A stretch of DNA of 64,000 bases, from the NCBI GenBank assembly GCA_946902875.1, contig OX336343.1, forward strand, positions 22,863,596-22,927,595. Reading direction: 5' to 3'. Position numbers and translations under genes: made by a program. The notes beneath the pieces were generated by a model. The model was not told the DNA's origin. It saw only the letters and a list, made by a program, of their open reading frames with translations, and did no database searches. Source of the stretch: Nematopogon swammerdamellus (lineage: Eukaryota; Arthropoda; Insecta; Lepidoptera; Adelidae). Positions 1 to 11,327 of the stretch are shown here, piece after piece; within the stretch, counting starts at the first letter, position 1, and the number at the start of each line of letters is the position of its first letter.

Positions 1-177
1 CACATTCATTACCTTCGTGTCGGCTACCCTGAACTGAACTGGACGACCGACCTTTCACTCACTGGGGTTGCACCATTCCGGTCGGGAAGGACATTACGTG
101 GGTTTTACGTGGAATAGAACCACGGCCAGTGTCAACGGTCGAACTGTCACCCATCCAAGTTCTGATCGCGCTCGGGT
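1..177 (-). mobile_element. SINE-A copy, degenerate, cut by window edge
   Basis: Recognisable blocks of the SINE-A body (gtcggctac...gaactggacg, accgacctttca) are followed by the head region (acgtggaat..gaaccacgg, cccatccaagt.ctga.cgcgctc) in reverse orientation. It is much more diverged than other copies in the window and has internal deletions. Confidence 0.7.
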
Positions 178-236
178 ATGCAGGCTAGCCTCCTGTCACC
201 CTTTAGCACGGCATCTTGTCCTTATCCCTCAGTTGA
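178..236 (-). repeat. Repeat C fragment
   Basis: The string caccctttagcacggcatcttgtccttatccct is the reverse of the repeat C segment found in full at 46811-47126. It directly abuts the SINE-A copy. Confidence 0.65.
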
Positions 237-930
237 CTTATACGAAATATTTCAATCTACAATTTTCAGAAAAGAAAAACATTTCTAAGCCTTTCCCAAT
301 CTATTTCATAGGTTGAATACAATGACAAGACCACACCTAGAAGAATATCCCCAAAATAATTTGGTATTTAATTTAGAATTTAATATTTTCCCGACTGAGT
401 AAATACCTATGGACCCTTAAAATGCTAACTGCACAAATTTCAAACTTACCATACACACTTTTCGCAAAACGGTATACCCGATCATTTCATAAGTAACAAG
501 ATATCTCGAACTTCAGAAACTAGAGAGCTGACATCCGGCACTCGACTCTAGCGACTCGTCTTCCGGCACTCAGGCGGCAGGCGCTCTCAGGGTAGGGACT
601 GAATAACTTTACGGTACCTAAGGGTACCGGTTAAATAACGGTAGAAACGAAATACCTTCATAGAAACGTATTGACGAAATTGCATTACCGAAATTAGCTC
701 TGTGCTGAAATGTAAAATTGTCGATACCCAAATAATTTCGGTACCGAATTTCAATAATAAATTATTATGAAAAAAATTATGAGCACTGAGTAGGTCAAGG
801 TATGGGCGTGGAAGCGAGTTAACGATTTTACGTATACAAAAATTCGTCACAAAATCGTCCTTATGATTCCTTACGACCCATGGATCAATAAGATCTTATT
901 CATCCAGGTTACGACCACGTTCATAACAAC
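237..930. other. No gene seen; AT-rich
   Basis: Short open frames only, none resembling a known protein. Several ggtacc/ggtaccg motifs recur around 610-750, suggesting an old repeat that I cannot name. Confidence 0.5.
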
Positions 931-1318
931 ACCGGCCAAGTGCGAGTCGAACTTGCGCACTGAGAGTTCCGTATCGCCATGTCATGTGCCACTCACGCAC
1001 TCTATGGCGTGTATTATGAAATGCTTCATATTAGTTAAAATTCATGATTAGTTAAAATGCTTCACACTGTTGGTAGATAGCGCGCATACACTTTTTAGTT
1101 TATTCTATGGGGACCCCTGTGAATTTTTTACTTTTTCAAATTTTTATTATTTGTTGTTATATGAACCATAATAACCCATATTCTGTGAAAATTTCAACGG
1201 GCTACCTATTACGGTTCAAGAGACAGACGGACAGACGGACGGACAGACAGACATACAGACAAACAGATGACGTAGGCTTATTAATAGGGTCCCGTACGAC
1301 GGATACGGAACCCTAAAA
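931..1318 (+). repeat. Repeat I copy (ggccaagtgcgagtcgg family)
   Basis: Starts accggccaagtgcgagtcg at 931. It ends with the characteristic gacagacggac run, then agggtcccgtac and ggaaccctaaaaa at 1318. The middle (979-1100) is diverged. This family is widespread in moth and butterfly genomes. Other copies here are at 6591, 9699, 48518, 56596 and 62951. Confidence 0.75.
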
Positions 1319-2935
1319 AGTCAAAAATAAGTGTGAGCCGATAAAGAGTAAGCGCACGCACAGGTGCAAAGATGCCGTTTAGCCGGACAATTTATCGGTG
1401 TCGAAACTTATAACGGTACCAAGAAATGCATGTACGATTATTATTATGTAATGTTAATTTTATACGTGTTTCTACCGGGTTGTTACCACCGCATTGAATG
1501 AAAGTTGGTTCGAAGCTCTACATAGTTGGCATGTGGTGTACATAGGGCTGCCACCTTTAAAAAATGGCAAACCCGGAGTATTTAGAAAATAATTTTTTTT
1601 ATCGTAAATTTTCCGAGGTATAATAACGATAATAATTAGGCATATTAACGATACAACTTAAACAATCCTGCTAGGACCGCTTGATTTTTAAAATAATATT
1701 TTTTATTTGTTTGTGATTTTTTTATCAACTTTTCTTGCTCTGGTTTCTTCAAATACTTTAAAAATTATTGACAGGTCATATTATAATTTTATTCATCTTT
1801 ACAATTAACTCCGACTTCACCATGTCGACTGATAAGCAGGTTTCTCTCGTCGGTCCATAAATTTTTCAATAACACAATTCCACAAATTCATTGATAATCG
1901 GTATTGAAAAAAAAAATTCACAGATCTCGTGCATTACACGACCTTCGAGGTACATTGAAAATTAACTCAACAAAATAAAAAAAAAATATTACATTTATAT
2001 AATTTTTGTTATTCTTCAAAAACACAAGCAGCTTAAAAAATGTAAACTAAAATTTAAACAGAAAAAGAGATAAACTAGACATTATGTCAAACTAAAGTAA
2101 CAAATTAATAAATATCAAATATAAAAATATAATATAGGTAAGGTTAGAACCTAAAGATAATTTTTTTAAATAGAAAAATATTGAGCTATTCAAAAGGTAA
2201 GAAGTGAAATCGCTGCCTTTATTAATCCATTTTTTTCGTGTCTCTAGGTTTTGAAAGTTAAAAGCAAAACGAATCATACGAGATGGGTATGGGAATCCTC
2301 TTAACAGCCAGTGTCAAACTTAAAAAAAATGCTTAATTATGTATGAATTAAATATTTTACATTCAATATTCAAATTAATTCCATATAACGATACTATTCC
2401 ATTTGAAATTATCCTTAAATTTTTTCCCAACAAAAAAAAAAAATTTTTATAAATTATCAAAAATTTTCAATTTGCAATATACCATTTATTGCAATATACC
2501 ATTCCATTGTTCACAAACACATCTCATTTAATAGTATTATAACTCCATCACAACTGCACATTCGCATTTGAGTGAACTCACGAAACTCTAAAACAGCGCT
2601 AACTAAAAAATTTATAACTTATTAATTTTTCATTTTTTCCAAATATTAAAAAGAGGTCTCCAGATATCGAGTCAATCTAGAAGATAAAAATACAAAACTT
2701 GTATAAATTTTTAATAATAAGTCTGTCAAAAAGTGCCCTTTCTAAACCCCATAATAAAAAGGGCTCTTTTTAGCAATTTTTTTCGATTTTTTCAAAAACT
2801 ATAGAACTTTTTTGAAATTTATTTTCACGATTATGTAGCCCTTATCAATACGCACCTTTTGACACCCTAATCATTTATGTAGCTTCTAAACTCACGACAC
2901 CAGAGAAATGCCGCACTTTCGCTGGAAATGGTGCC
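1319..2935. other. No gene seen; AT-rich unassigned DNA
   Basis: Long A and T runs and stop codons in all frames. No tRNA-like, LINE-like or SINE-like motif was recognised in this 1.6 kb. Confidence 0.5.
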
Positions 2936-3009
2936 TATATACAGAAGCGATCGAACAAACATTTTCAATTTTAACATTGAAAATGTTTGTTCGATCGCTT
3001 CTGTATATA
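2936..3009. repeat. Perfect hairpin, 34-bp arms, 6-nt loop
   Basis: Left arm 2936-2969 (tatatacagaagcgatcg...) is exactly complementary to right arm 2976-3009 (...cgatcgcttctgtatata). The loop is tttaac. No coding sequence overlaps it. It may be a foldback element or the product of a template switch. Confidence 0.9.
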
Positions 3010-4034
3010 TTTAATATATAATTCCAAATTATTTTCGGTAATTCTGTGAAATTTGTTACTTTTAATAATTGAAACCATAAACGCGCGCGCACGCGCACGG
3101 TGCATCCTATCCGATGTCCACGCACTCCGCTCCGATCATCCAGTGATTCAGTCAGTCTAACCGAATTCACCGCTCGGGTCGACGCACCACCCACCCGGTC
3201 TGACCCGGAGATATACGATGCTAACCCGTAGCCCGGATGTACACCATTCAAACCCGTAGACTCCGGGTCAAACCCGGAGGGGTGGCAGGCCTAGGTGTAC
3301 ACCACGTTGGAAAGGGCGTAAACTAGCAAACTTTTTAAAATAAAACAAAGCTCTGAATTCATGTCAGTTTTTTTCTTAAATGAATTAAGAAATTAAGATT
3401 CTGTCATATTTTTACTCGTCCTCGGGAATTTGGGAGGTCATAAGTCCCTTTCATGGTATTAACTTCATCAAATGATATTTTTTGTAAAACAAGGATACAT
3501 CGTAAAATCCAATAAATTTTATTTCGTGCTGATACAATCATAAACAAAAAAGTTACAAGGGTTTAAAATTGGTATTTTGGTGATTTTCAAAAATTAAGAA
3601 AAAAATCGTATCTCGACACCACGTGACAACTGACAAAAGGTATCATGGGCCAAAACCTTGCAAATGACCCCACTTACTTACAAAAAAAAATTGTCGGTCG
3701 TTGTGCCGAACACTCTTTATAATACTCGGTACAAGTTTAGTCCTTTTCAGTCCCTGCCCTAGTGGTGGCGGCGGAAACACCGGCCCACTATCGAGATACA
3801 ACGAGCCCCTAGGGACTGTTTTGTGATGGGCAGTCGGTGTTCTTTGACCAGTGAGACCGAAAATGGGGTCTGTTAGAAGGGAACTGATGTATGTTTTGTG
3901 GTAAACGAGTGGACGTCTATATGTATATACGTCTATATGTAGGACGTCTATATTGGTATAGAGGTGCAGCTATGAGATATACTGATTTTATAAATCTGCT
4001 TAAGTTAATTCAGTTATTTATTCATTACCCTATT
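3010..4034. other. No gene seen
   Basis: Contains an alternating cgcgcgcacgcgcacg stretch near 3083 and repeated acccgg motifs at 3195-3280. The rest is AT-rich. No supported gene. Confidence 0.45.
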
Positions 4035-4230
4035 GAAAAGAATAGGCCCACTGCCTCTCTCCCCGTGCACGCCGTAAAAGGCGACTAAGGGACAAGATGT
4101 CCTGCTGAAGCACGGCAGGCTAGCTATCTCTCACATTGGCATGGTCCTACGCATTACAGACGACAGTACTGCGACAGACAGTGCATACGGTATGACAGTT
4201 ACCTTGTGTCGTAATATTTTGCTAAACGTA
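4035..4230 (+). repeat. Repeat C, 5' part
   Basis: Reads gaataggcccactgcctctctccccgtgcacg and then ggcgactaaggg, the normal repeat C order. It stops at ttttgctaaacgt, where LINE-E sequence begins. The rest of C resumes near 4491. Confidence 0.75.
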
Positions 4231-4490
4231 GAGTTTTTTTTATGTAAACCAACTTGGGTGGCTGTGCCACCAATGGTGCATTCGACAGAGCCAAAAACAC
4301 CTCTCCTCGCGAAACCACGCTCAGTTAGGTGCCATGCCGGCAGATTTGCGGACTGTTGCTAGGCTATCTAGCCTGTTGATACGACGTTTGAAGACACCCA
4401 GGTTAAAGGATTCGGGAAACACACTGAGTCTCTTTGTATGCGGAGATAGGACGGGTGGCAGGGAATAAGGGATGCCAGTTCCACGTTCCA
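4231..4490 (-). mobile_element. LINE-E 3' end, inserted in repeat C
   Basis: On the minus strand this encodes the end of a LINE reverse-transcriptase ORF (VFPESFNLGVFKRRINRL in one frame, then a stop). A short 3' UTR follows, ending cagccaccca..ttggtttacat and poly(A). The T-run on the plus strand (4231-4238) marks the tail. The poly(A) end and the interrupted repeat C indicate a 5'-truncated LINE insertion. The right boundary is approximate. Confidence 0.7.
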
Positions 4491-4580
4491 GTGTTACGTG
4501 TTGTGCTGCAATTTAACCTATTTATTGCAGCACAGCGCCGCTTACTCTGGTTACCCCGATTGGAGTGATTAATAGAAGTT
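4491..4580 (+). repeat. Repeat C, hairpin part
   Basis: Contains tgttgtgctgcaatttaacc and ttgcagcaca, the two halves of the repeat C internal hairpin, then cttactctggttaccccgatt. It continues the C copy broken at 4231. Confidence 0.65.
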
Positions 4581-5052
4581 ACAAGATAGAGTTGGTTAGA
4601 CGAACAAAATATAAAAGCCATGCCAAGAATACCTACTTCACATATATTTGTGCTAGCTAAGTGGTTCGCGCGCAAATGGGGCTAATGCCGTTAATAGTTC
4701 CGCCGCCCGCCGCCGCGGGCGCGCGGCGCGGCGAGCGCCGGAAGTGGCGCGGAAATGGCCACTAATGGCGCGCCCCAACCGGAAGCGACGCCATTACCGG
4801 AGAGCTCATCAAATGATTACACAGCGCCATCTTGTTTTCGGCGAGTTAGACTTTTTGTGAATAGTTTTTTTTTCAGGAAGGAAACATTAGAGATTTAGTT
4901 TGTCATGATTCTTTTTGGGGTTAACCTGTAACTGATGGATTGGATTGGTACCACTGTACTGATGAACAAAGGAACGTAAGTGCTTTGAGTGTTTTCCACT
5001 CCAGACAGCACTTACATAATACGAGTTATAATTAATGTAGCCGTTTTACACC
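4581..5052. other. No gene seen; GC-rich patch 4697-4800
   Basis: A locally GC-rich, CpG-rich stretch (ccgccgcccgccgccgcggg) stands out from the AT-rich surroundings. The string ccggagagctcatcaaatgatt near 4797 resembles ccggggagctgataaatgatt near 24930. No open frame is convincing. Confidence 0.4.
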
Positions 5053-5322
5053 GTTCAGAACCGGTGTAAAACTGTAGGTCCCTTCCCTTGCCCCTTACTA
5101 GGTGGTAGGCTCAAATTGTAGCCGACTGGGTTGGTACCACCGTACTGGATGTAAGATGGCCGAATAGCGGCCTCAGTTGTGTTCTCCTCTGGTCCAGTAT
5201 AGCCAGCAATCCAGGGAAGTCTCCGGTAAGGCACCTACTTTCTCGGAGGTGATATTGGCTCGTCGGAGCATGCGCTTTGGCCCTTCCGACTAAGCCACCC
5301 ATATCGAATTACATAAAAAAAA
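5053..5322 (+). mobile_element. SINE-D copy, head missing
   Basis: Begins inside the body at gttcagaaccggtgtaaaactg. It runs through the core (actaggtggtaggctcaa...gggttggtaccaccgtactgg) to cagccacccat.tcgaattacat(A)8 at 5315-5322. The tRNA-like head is absent, so this is a 5'-truncated copy. Confidence 0.85.
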
Positions 5323-5446
5323 TGCATGTTGGATGAACATTCGTCCGTCACAAGACGGACCGACTAAGCGGCCGTCAAAAAGTCGGTCCAGGAGCAGCGC
5401 GGCCATAAAAAACGCATGGGGACTTGTCCATGACGTCTGGTGCTCA

Positions 5447-5630
5447 GAGGGCCTAGTCCGAGTTAACGTGACAGCTACGTAAACGTCAAATACCGATCGA
5501 ATTGAGTTTTTATGTATGGGAGCACAATAGCTCACCGCGGGGCGCCACTAGAGAGCTCCATACATAAAAACTTGATTCGATCGGTATTTGACGTTTACGT
5601 AGCTGTCACGTAAACTCGGACTAGGCCCTC
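5447..5630. mobile_element. Foldback element (MITE-like)
   Basis: Arms 5447-5523 and 5555-5630 are near-perfect inverted repeats (gagggcctagtccgagtt... and ...aactcggactaggccctc) around a 31-nt loop. No coding capacity. The size and structure fit a non-autonomous foldback DNA element. Confidence 0.8.
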
Positions 5631-5956
5631 AGGCCGCTGATGACGTAGTGTTATGGTTTATAGCCTAAAAACATCTTGAAAAGTGACAGAATGTAACATT
5701 GAAAACCGTATTTAAACCGATGAAGTGGTTTTCGAGTTATAAGGATATTCATTATATTGACGTATATCGCTTAATTTATAAAGTTGGTTTCAGATTTTTA
5801 TGTATATTTTAAATATACTCGTATTAAAAATACACATATTATAACTATATTTCGACATAATAAGTAATAAGTTGTCGCGTCGTCAGAGAAAAATAATTAA
5901 ATTTAATATATTTTATATGTGTCAAATGATAATATTTATTAGCGGAATTAGTAAGC
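5631..5956. other. No gene seen; AT-rich
   Basis: AT-rich with repeated tatattt/aatata strings. Nothing recognised. Confidence 0.45.
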
Positions 5957-6284
5957 TTTTTTTTTTTTTTTATGGAAACTGACACGGTTGGCTACATCAC
6001 CTACAACATCCGTGATGTCAGCCCATAACACCGGGTGAACTTGGTGCCACGTCAGCCTTCCCTTCGGTCGTGCCGGCTACACTGAACTGGACGGAAAACA
6101 CAAACTATTTACATAGCCGTTTCGACCGACCTTTCATTCAGTGCGGTGGTACCAACCCGGGCGGGTTAAACCCTACCACCTAGTAATATAAGAAGGGAGT
6201 CATATCCCTTAGTCGCCTTTTACGACATACACGGGGAGAGATGCAGTGGGGCTATTCTTTTAAAGTACCGGCCCCACACAGTAC
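5957..6284 (-). mobile_element. SINE-B copy, full length
   Basis: Plus strand reads (T)14 atggaaactgacacggttgg, then the shared SINE body, then the core in reverse. It ends with the repeat C-type head gtcgccttttacgacatacacgg...ggccccacacagtac. Relative to SINE-A, the 5S/tRNA head is replaced by about 90 nt of repeat C head. Confidence 0.85.
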
Positions 6285-6590
6285 AAAAGCTAGCGAGTCC
6301 CACAAAGTGCTATACATGTATTTCTACTTCTAGCAGCGCCCTGTACGAATGGACAGCCATCTGGCGGAGGCCGGGAGAACTATAAAGCTCCGCTAAGCTC
6401 GGCCGCTGGCCTGAATCTTTCGTCGTTCACTACATTTTCCTTATCACAAGCAAAAGTGAAAAACCCCGGCTCTAACTTTCAGTTAGTATACTCAGTTCAC
6501 CTCGCGACGGTGCCTATACGTATTTTATCGAATAAAATAAATTTAAATTATTGCACATATATTGCCTATGGCATTTTCTGTCAGTCTACC
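6285..6590. other. No gene seen
   Basis: Unassigned sequence between two repeats. No credible open frame. Confidence 0.45.
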
Positions 6591-6800
6591 CTTTTAGGTT
6601 TCCGTGTGCCGTACGGAAGCCTATTACTAAGTCTACGTCGTCTGTCTGTCCGTCCGTGTGTTCGAGATCTTTTAAACTGTAATAGGTAGCCGGTTGAAAT
6701 GTTCACAGAATATGTGCTAATGTGGCGGATATAACAACAAATAATAAAATAAAAGCTGTCAAGTGCGAGTCGGACTCGCGCGGAGAGGGTTCCGGGCCAT
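6591..6800. repeat. Two pieces of repeat I in opposite orientation
   Basis: 6591-6755 is repeat I in minus orientation (ttttaggtttccgt.. to ..gcggatataacaacaaataat). Right after it, aagtgcgagtcggactcgcgcgg (6759-6782) and the agggttccgg that follows are the repeat I 5' end in plus orientation. A normal minus copy would carry the reverse of this string, so there is an inversion or a second insertion at the junction. Confidence 0.65.
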
Positions 6801-6903
6801 TCTGTTTTCCGTGAGAACTAGTACTTATAATTTTCGTGTAGGTTTTCATGTAAACTATAAGAGAGGCCCTATATTCCGCATGCCAAATAAATAGACGTAT
6901 GTA

Positions 6904-6989
6904 CATACACACATACATGCATACCTACATACCTACATACATACATACATACATACATACATACATACATACATACATACATACATAAA
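6904..6989. repeat. (CATA)n microsatellite, left part
   Basis: Near-uninterrupted catacatacatac. The same repeat resumes at 7321 after the SINE-B copy, so the SINE landed inside the microsatellite. Confidence 0.9.
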
Positions 6990-7320
6990 TTTTTTTTTTT
7001 TTTTATGGAAACTGACACGGTTGGCTTACATCACCTACAACATCCGCGATGTCAGCCCACAACACCGGGTGAACTTGGTGCCACGTCAGTACTTCCCCTC
7101 GGTCGTGCCGGCTACATTGAACTGGACGGAAAACACAAACTATTTACATAGCCGTTTCGATCGACCTTTCATTCAGTGCGGTGGTATCAACCCGGGCGGG
7201 TTGAACCCTACCACCTAGTAATATAGGAAGGGGAGTCATATCCCTTAGCCGCCTTTTACGACATACACGGGAAGAGATGCAGTGGGGCTATTCTTTTAAA
7301 GTACCGGCCCCACACGGTAC
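6990..7320 (-). mobile_element. SINE-B copy, full length, inside (CATA)n
   Basis: (T)15 atggaaactgacacgg at the left and ggccccacacggtac at the right, with body and core between. It is almost the same as the copy at 5957-6284 in sequence and length. CATA repeats flank both sides. Confidence 0.9.
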
Positions 7321-7347
7321 GGTACATACATACATACATACATACAC
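7321..7347. repeat. (CATA)n microsatellite, right part
   Basis: ggtacatacatacatacatacatacac continues the repeat interrupted at 6990. Confidence 0.85.
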
Positions 7348-7991
7348 ACACTCGAAAAAACATAAACCTCCTTTTGATTCGCGCCGTCGTTTAACAAATT
7401 AAAGCATATTAAAACATTAAATGTAACATCATCGTCGACAAATAACCCTGCATAAAAATTTTATGTATTATTTACTGTCTACCTACGATACAGCCTCGGC
7501 ACCCTTATTACGAAAATGCAACCGGTCCGCCGGACCGGTCCGTAGCTCCAAATCTGACAGTTCGGCGACTGTTTTATGCGATTTTGGAATGCAACCAGTC
7601 CGTGCAACGGGTATTGCGGTATCAGTCCGCAGATGTGTCATACATTTTACGGCTTATTGATATTACGATCGCATTTGCAGTCGCACAACTGTCACACTTG
7701 CGACCGACCGCAGCCCGCGAGCTGTCATCCGTGATGCTCCTCCTGAGCAGCATCATAGCACCATTCACGGCTAACGAGCGACGATCTTTTCTTTGGTTTT
7801 GGTGGGTGACATCGTATAGGTATATTTATAGTCGCTAAAATAAGTAACGTATGTTCATTCATAGTGTTTGAATTATGTCTTTTTAGTAAATTTTGTATTT
7901 TAATAGTATTAGTAGTATAGTATAATTTTAACTTGGTCTTGAATTTATATCATATATATTATAGAATATATAATAGGAATAATAAAGAAAA

Positions 7992-8225
<234 letters not shown>

Positions 8226-8621
8226 TTTTTTTAAATTAATTAAAAATTTTAACTTGGTCATTTTTTTTTTATTATTGGCACCCGAGACACTTGGCGCCGC
8301 CGTCAGCATGGATTGTTGAGCGACGACGCCCATATTATCATCTATATATACAATCTCTATGTTATCTATATTGTAATAGGAATAACAAAAAATTAAGAAG
8401 TTTTAGTTGATAAAACATTTTGGGCTTCTGCGTCATAGAAATTATAATACGAGTGACTTTACATAATTGTACAATACATACGGTGTTGCAAATGCCCACG
8501 CTATATTTTTAACTGCCATCAGGAGGTTATTCTGTATGTGAAGCTAAATAACTTTTGTAACAGAAATGTTATTTTTCGAGACAAAATATTTTTAATATCA
8601 GAAATAACATTGTAGCATTCC

Positions 8622-8700
8622 ACAATCAGGATTAGAACCCACAACCTCCTGCATTGATTATTGAGAACGACTCTTCTGCCTGCTAGGCTATTCAAGCACA
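8622..8700 (-). mobile_element. tRNA-derived SINE head
   Basis: On the minus strand TAGCCTAGCAGG (8679-8690) matches the pol III A-box pattern TRGCNNAGNNGG. GGTTCTAATCC (8629-8639) matches the B box. The spacing of about 40 nt is that of a tRNA. No poly(A)-tailed body was identified, so the extent beyond the head is unknown. Confidence 0.55.
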
Positions 8701-9133
8701 CATATGAGGGAGACCGAGATAGCATGAAAGCGGCCGCCATCATATCTTTATGTGTATATATCAGTATGTATACATACACCGCCCGACAGACCGCCGCGCC
8801 GTGCAGGCAGAAACGCCTTTCCTAAGCAATCCGTAACACAATAAATAATTTGTTCAATCGCTTGTATTAATTATCATTGCTTTATGTTCCTATATTTGGC
8901 ATGTTAAAAGTAACATACGTAATTTATTATTGATTTTAATATATACTTTTACCATTCGTAGTAACATTTTACAAGTTTCTTTCAAAATTTGGCACCTTAC
9001 CTGAACCAACAACCAACCTTTGATGTCGGTCCGCGGGACCGGTCGCATTATCGTAATACCAATTTTGTCCGTCGCAGTCGCAACATCAACACCAGTCGCA
9101 ACATCAGCACCATTATCGTAATAAGGGTGCCGG

Positions 9134-9698
9134 GCTAGTTTAGGGGATAGGACTGAGAAATGCAGTTTTTGTTTTTATGTATATTTTGTATGTATTGTTT
9201 TGTATTGTATTCGTTTGTGGTTGCATCTCTGTATTGTGATGTGTGTGTTCAATAAGTAGACTTTTGAATTTTAAAAATTTCAATTTGAACTTTGAGGGTC
9301 TGTCTTTTGAGAAGCCAGTAACAACGCCTTACACGAGCGCTGAAAGCCCAGTGTTGAAGTTTATCTTCTATTCTTTATGAATCTCGACCTAATCAGAACA
9401 GAGGCATCATCTTGAGTTCACTATCGTCTACTGTAATGAGTTCCAAATTGGAAAATCTGCCTTTCGCGCAGTTTCCGGCGAGTTTCTCCGCCACGATGGG
9501 GGAGGGGGTGAAGTTGATGGGGGGGCGGGAGTGGAGACTGAGGGGGTGAGACGGGGAATCACCCCCCCCCCCCATCCAGCCGCACTTGTCATTAGTTTGT
9601 TTTTCGAATTCGCCCCCGAGTCGAACGAGGGTGTGAAAACGTTCGGTCATGTACCTACTTATGTTTCATGTTCTGTTTGAATACGACTTATAAAAATA
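9134..9698. other. No gene seen; G-rich tract 9498-9529
   Basis: Runs of 5, 5, 7 and 3 G on the plus strand at 9498-9529 could form a G-quadruplex, and a C-run follows at 9562. Otherwise unassigned. Confidence 0.45.
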
Positions 9699-9961
9699 AC
9701 CGGCCAAGTGCGATTCGGACTCGCGCACCGTGGTTTCAGCACGACAAAAAAAACCTTGAAGAAAAACCACGTTTCTTGTATGGGGACCCGTACATTTTTA
9801 GATTTTAATTTTTTTATTATTTGTTGTTATATGCGCCACAATAACCCATTATTCTGTGAAAATTTCAACCGGCTAGCTATCACGCTTCCAAAAATAGCAT
9901 CGGACGGACAGACAGACGGTGTAGGCTTCCGTACGGGGCACGGAAATTAACCTAAAAATAA
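9699..9961 (+). repeat. Repeat I copy
   Basis: Starts ccggccaagtgcgattcgg. It contains ttgttgttatatgcgcca and gtgaaaatttcaaccggcta, and ends acggacagacagacgg..cttccgtacgggg and ttaacctaaaaa. Complete family structure. Confidence 0.8.
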
Positions 9962-10054
9962 TAATTTAATTTAATGATGAAAACAATAACGTAGAAGTCC
10001 TAACTTACTAGAAGCCTGTTCACAATATACTTACATATTGAAGTATCGACACTG

Positions 10055-10192
10055 ACAGTCAGTATCGGTAGCTCGGTGGTGCTGTGAATCAACGTTCAAT
10101 TGTCAAAGTTAAGCACACCGATCGGTGGAAGTTTGGATGGGTATGACCACTGGCTGAGCTGAGCTGAGCCTTGGTTCGGATTCCACGTAAAT
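10055..10192 (+). mobile_element. Diverged SINE-A-type head
   Basis: agtatcggtagctcggtggtg (tRNA A-box-like), gttaagca...tttggatgggt.tgacca (5S-like) and ggttcggattccacg (B-box-like) occur in the same order as in SINE-A. The core and tail do not follow, so this is an isolated or older head. Confidence 0.6.
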
Positions 10193-10344
10193 CTTTATAC
10201 AGGCTGTTGTAACGGCCAGTACAACAATTTCGCCAGCGCAATCCTCATGTTTTTCCGAGACAAAAAGGTTAATAAAGTTTTTCTCTGAAATGTCTAGATT
10301 TCGATATATAAATTTTTTAAATTTATATTTTCGTCAAGTGTAAT

Positions 10345-10520
10345 TTGACGTGCGCGGGGGGAGGGTACTGGCGCGGGAACGGTCGGGGTCGAAGAACTCA
10401 CGCCGCGCCGCCGCCGTCGCCGCGCCGTCCGCGTCGCCGCGCATCTCCTCGCTCCGCGCGCTCGTCCCTGCTCGCTCGCTCACCGCGCGCCTTTCATTCT
10501 CACGTTCGCGCGGAACATTA
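10345..10520. other. GC-rich, CpG-rich island
   Basis: About 175 bp of cgccgccgccgtcgccgcg-type sequence, in sharp contrast to the surroundings. A plus-strand frame of 161 codons starts here (10350) but runs into SINE-D sequence and looks like chance. It could be a promoter or conserved non-coding element. Function unknown. Confidence 0.4.
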
Positions 10521-10609
10521 GATCCTTTTTACACTAAATTAATCAATTCGTTCGTCGTCGTTCAAAGGAGACGACGCTCTACAACCGGATTGTCTCTTTC
10601 TCCACACGA

Positions 10610-11011
10610 TTTTTTTTTATGTAATCCGGTATGGGTGGCTGAGTCAGAGGGGCCTAAGCAAACGCTCCGACCAGCCAATATCACCACCGAGAAGGTAGGT
10701 GCCATACCGGAGACTTCCCTGGATTGCTGGCTATACTGGACTAGAGGAGAATACAACCGAGGCTGCTCTGCGGCCATCTTGCATCCAGTACGGTGGTACC
10801 AAGCCAGTCGGCTACAATTTGAGCCTACCATCTAGTAAGGGGTAAGGGAAGGGACCTACAGTTTTACACGCGGTTCCGAACGGTGAAGCAGCAGGTGTAG
10901 GTATGAACGTAAATTTTTTCGTCAGAAAAACTCATTGGTACACGCCGACCGGATTCGTACCTCGGACCTCTCGCATGAGAAGCCGATGCCCAAACCACTC
11001 GGCCACCCGCC
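10610..11011 (-). mobile_element. SINE-D, full length
   Basis: Best full copy of SINE-D. Plus strand: (T)8 atgtaatccggtatgggtgg, the body, and the core in reverse. It then reads gtgaagcagcaggtgtaggt, and the tRNA-like head cggattcgtacctcggacc...ccactcggccacccgcc. On the minus strand the head has tggccgagtgg (A box of Ser/Leu tRNA type) and a B box (gaggt.cgaatccgg) with one change. Confidence 0.9.
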
Positions 11012-11327
11012 AATTACATTTTTTGCCGGCAACTGTACGCACATCGCTTTTAGATTTATAAATTAGATTAAATAAATAAAAAAAATGTACTCTTTTGCAC
11101 GCGGCGGCGCGGCGCGGGCGGCGGTATTACGTAACACGATACCAACGAAAAATATTAGAATAGAGATGCGTGTAATAATGTAATCTGCTCATCCCATCTA
11201 GAGCATGCGGTACTCACTCATCGCCTCATACAATTAAAAATAAAAAACATAGTCAACTGCGCACTGTGTGCATGTAACTAGGGCTCCGTGATTGCATTAT
11301 TCCGATTTAAACATGTTCAAGCAATTG
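11012..11327. other. No gene seen
   Basis: Includes a short gcggcggcgcggcgcggg patch near 11101. No supported gene. Confidence 0.45.

Noticed and set aside
10350..10835. 161-codon plus-strand frame beginning in a GC-rich island
   Set aside because: The first half is Arg/Ala/Ser low complexity from CpG-rich DNA. The second half is translated SINE-D. No homologous domain is visible.
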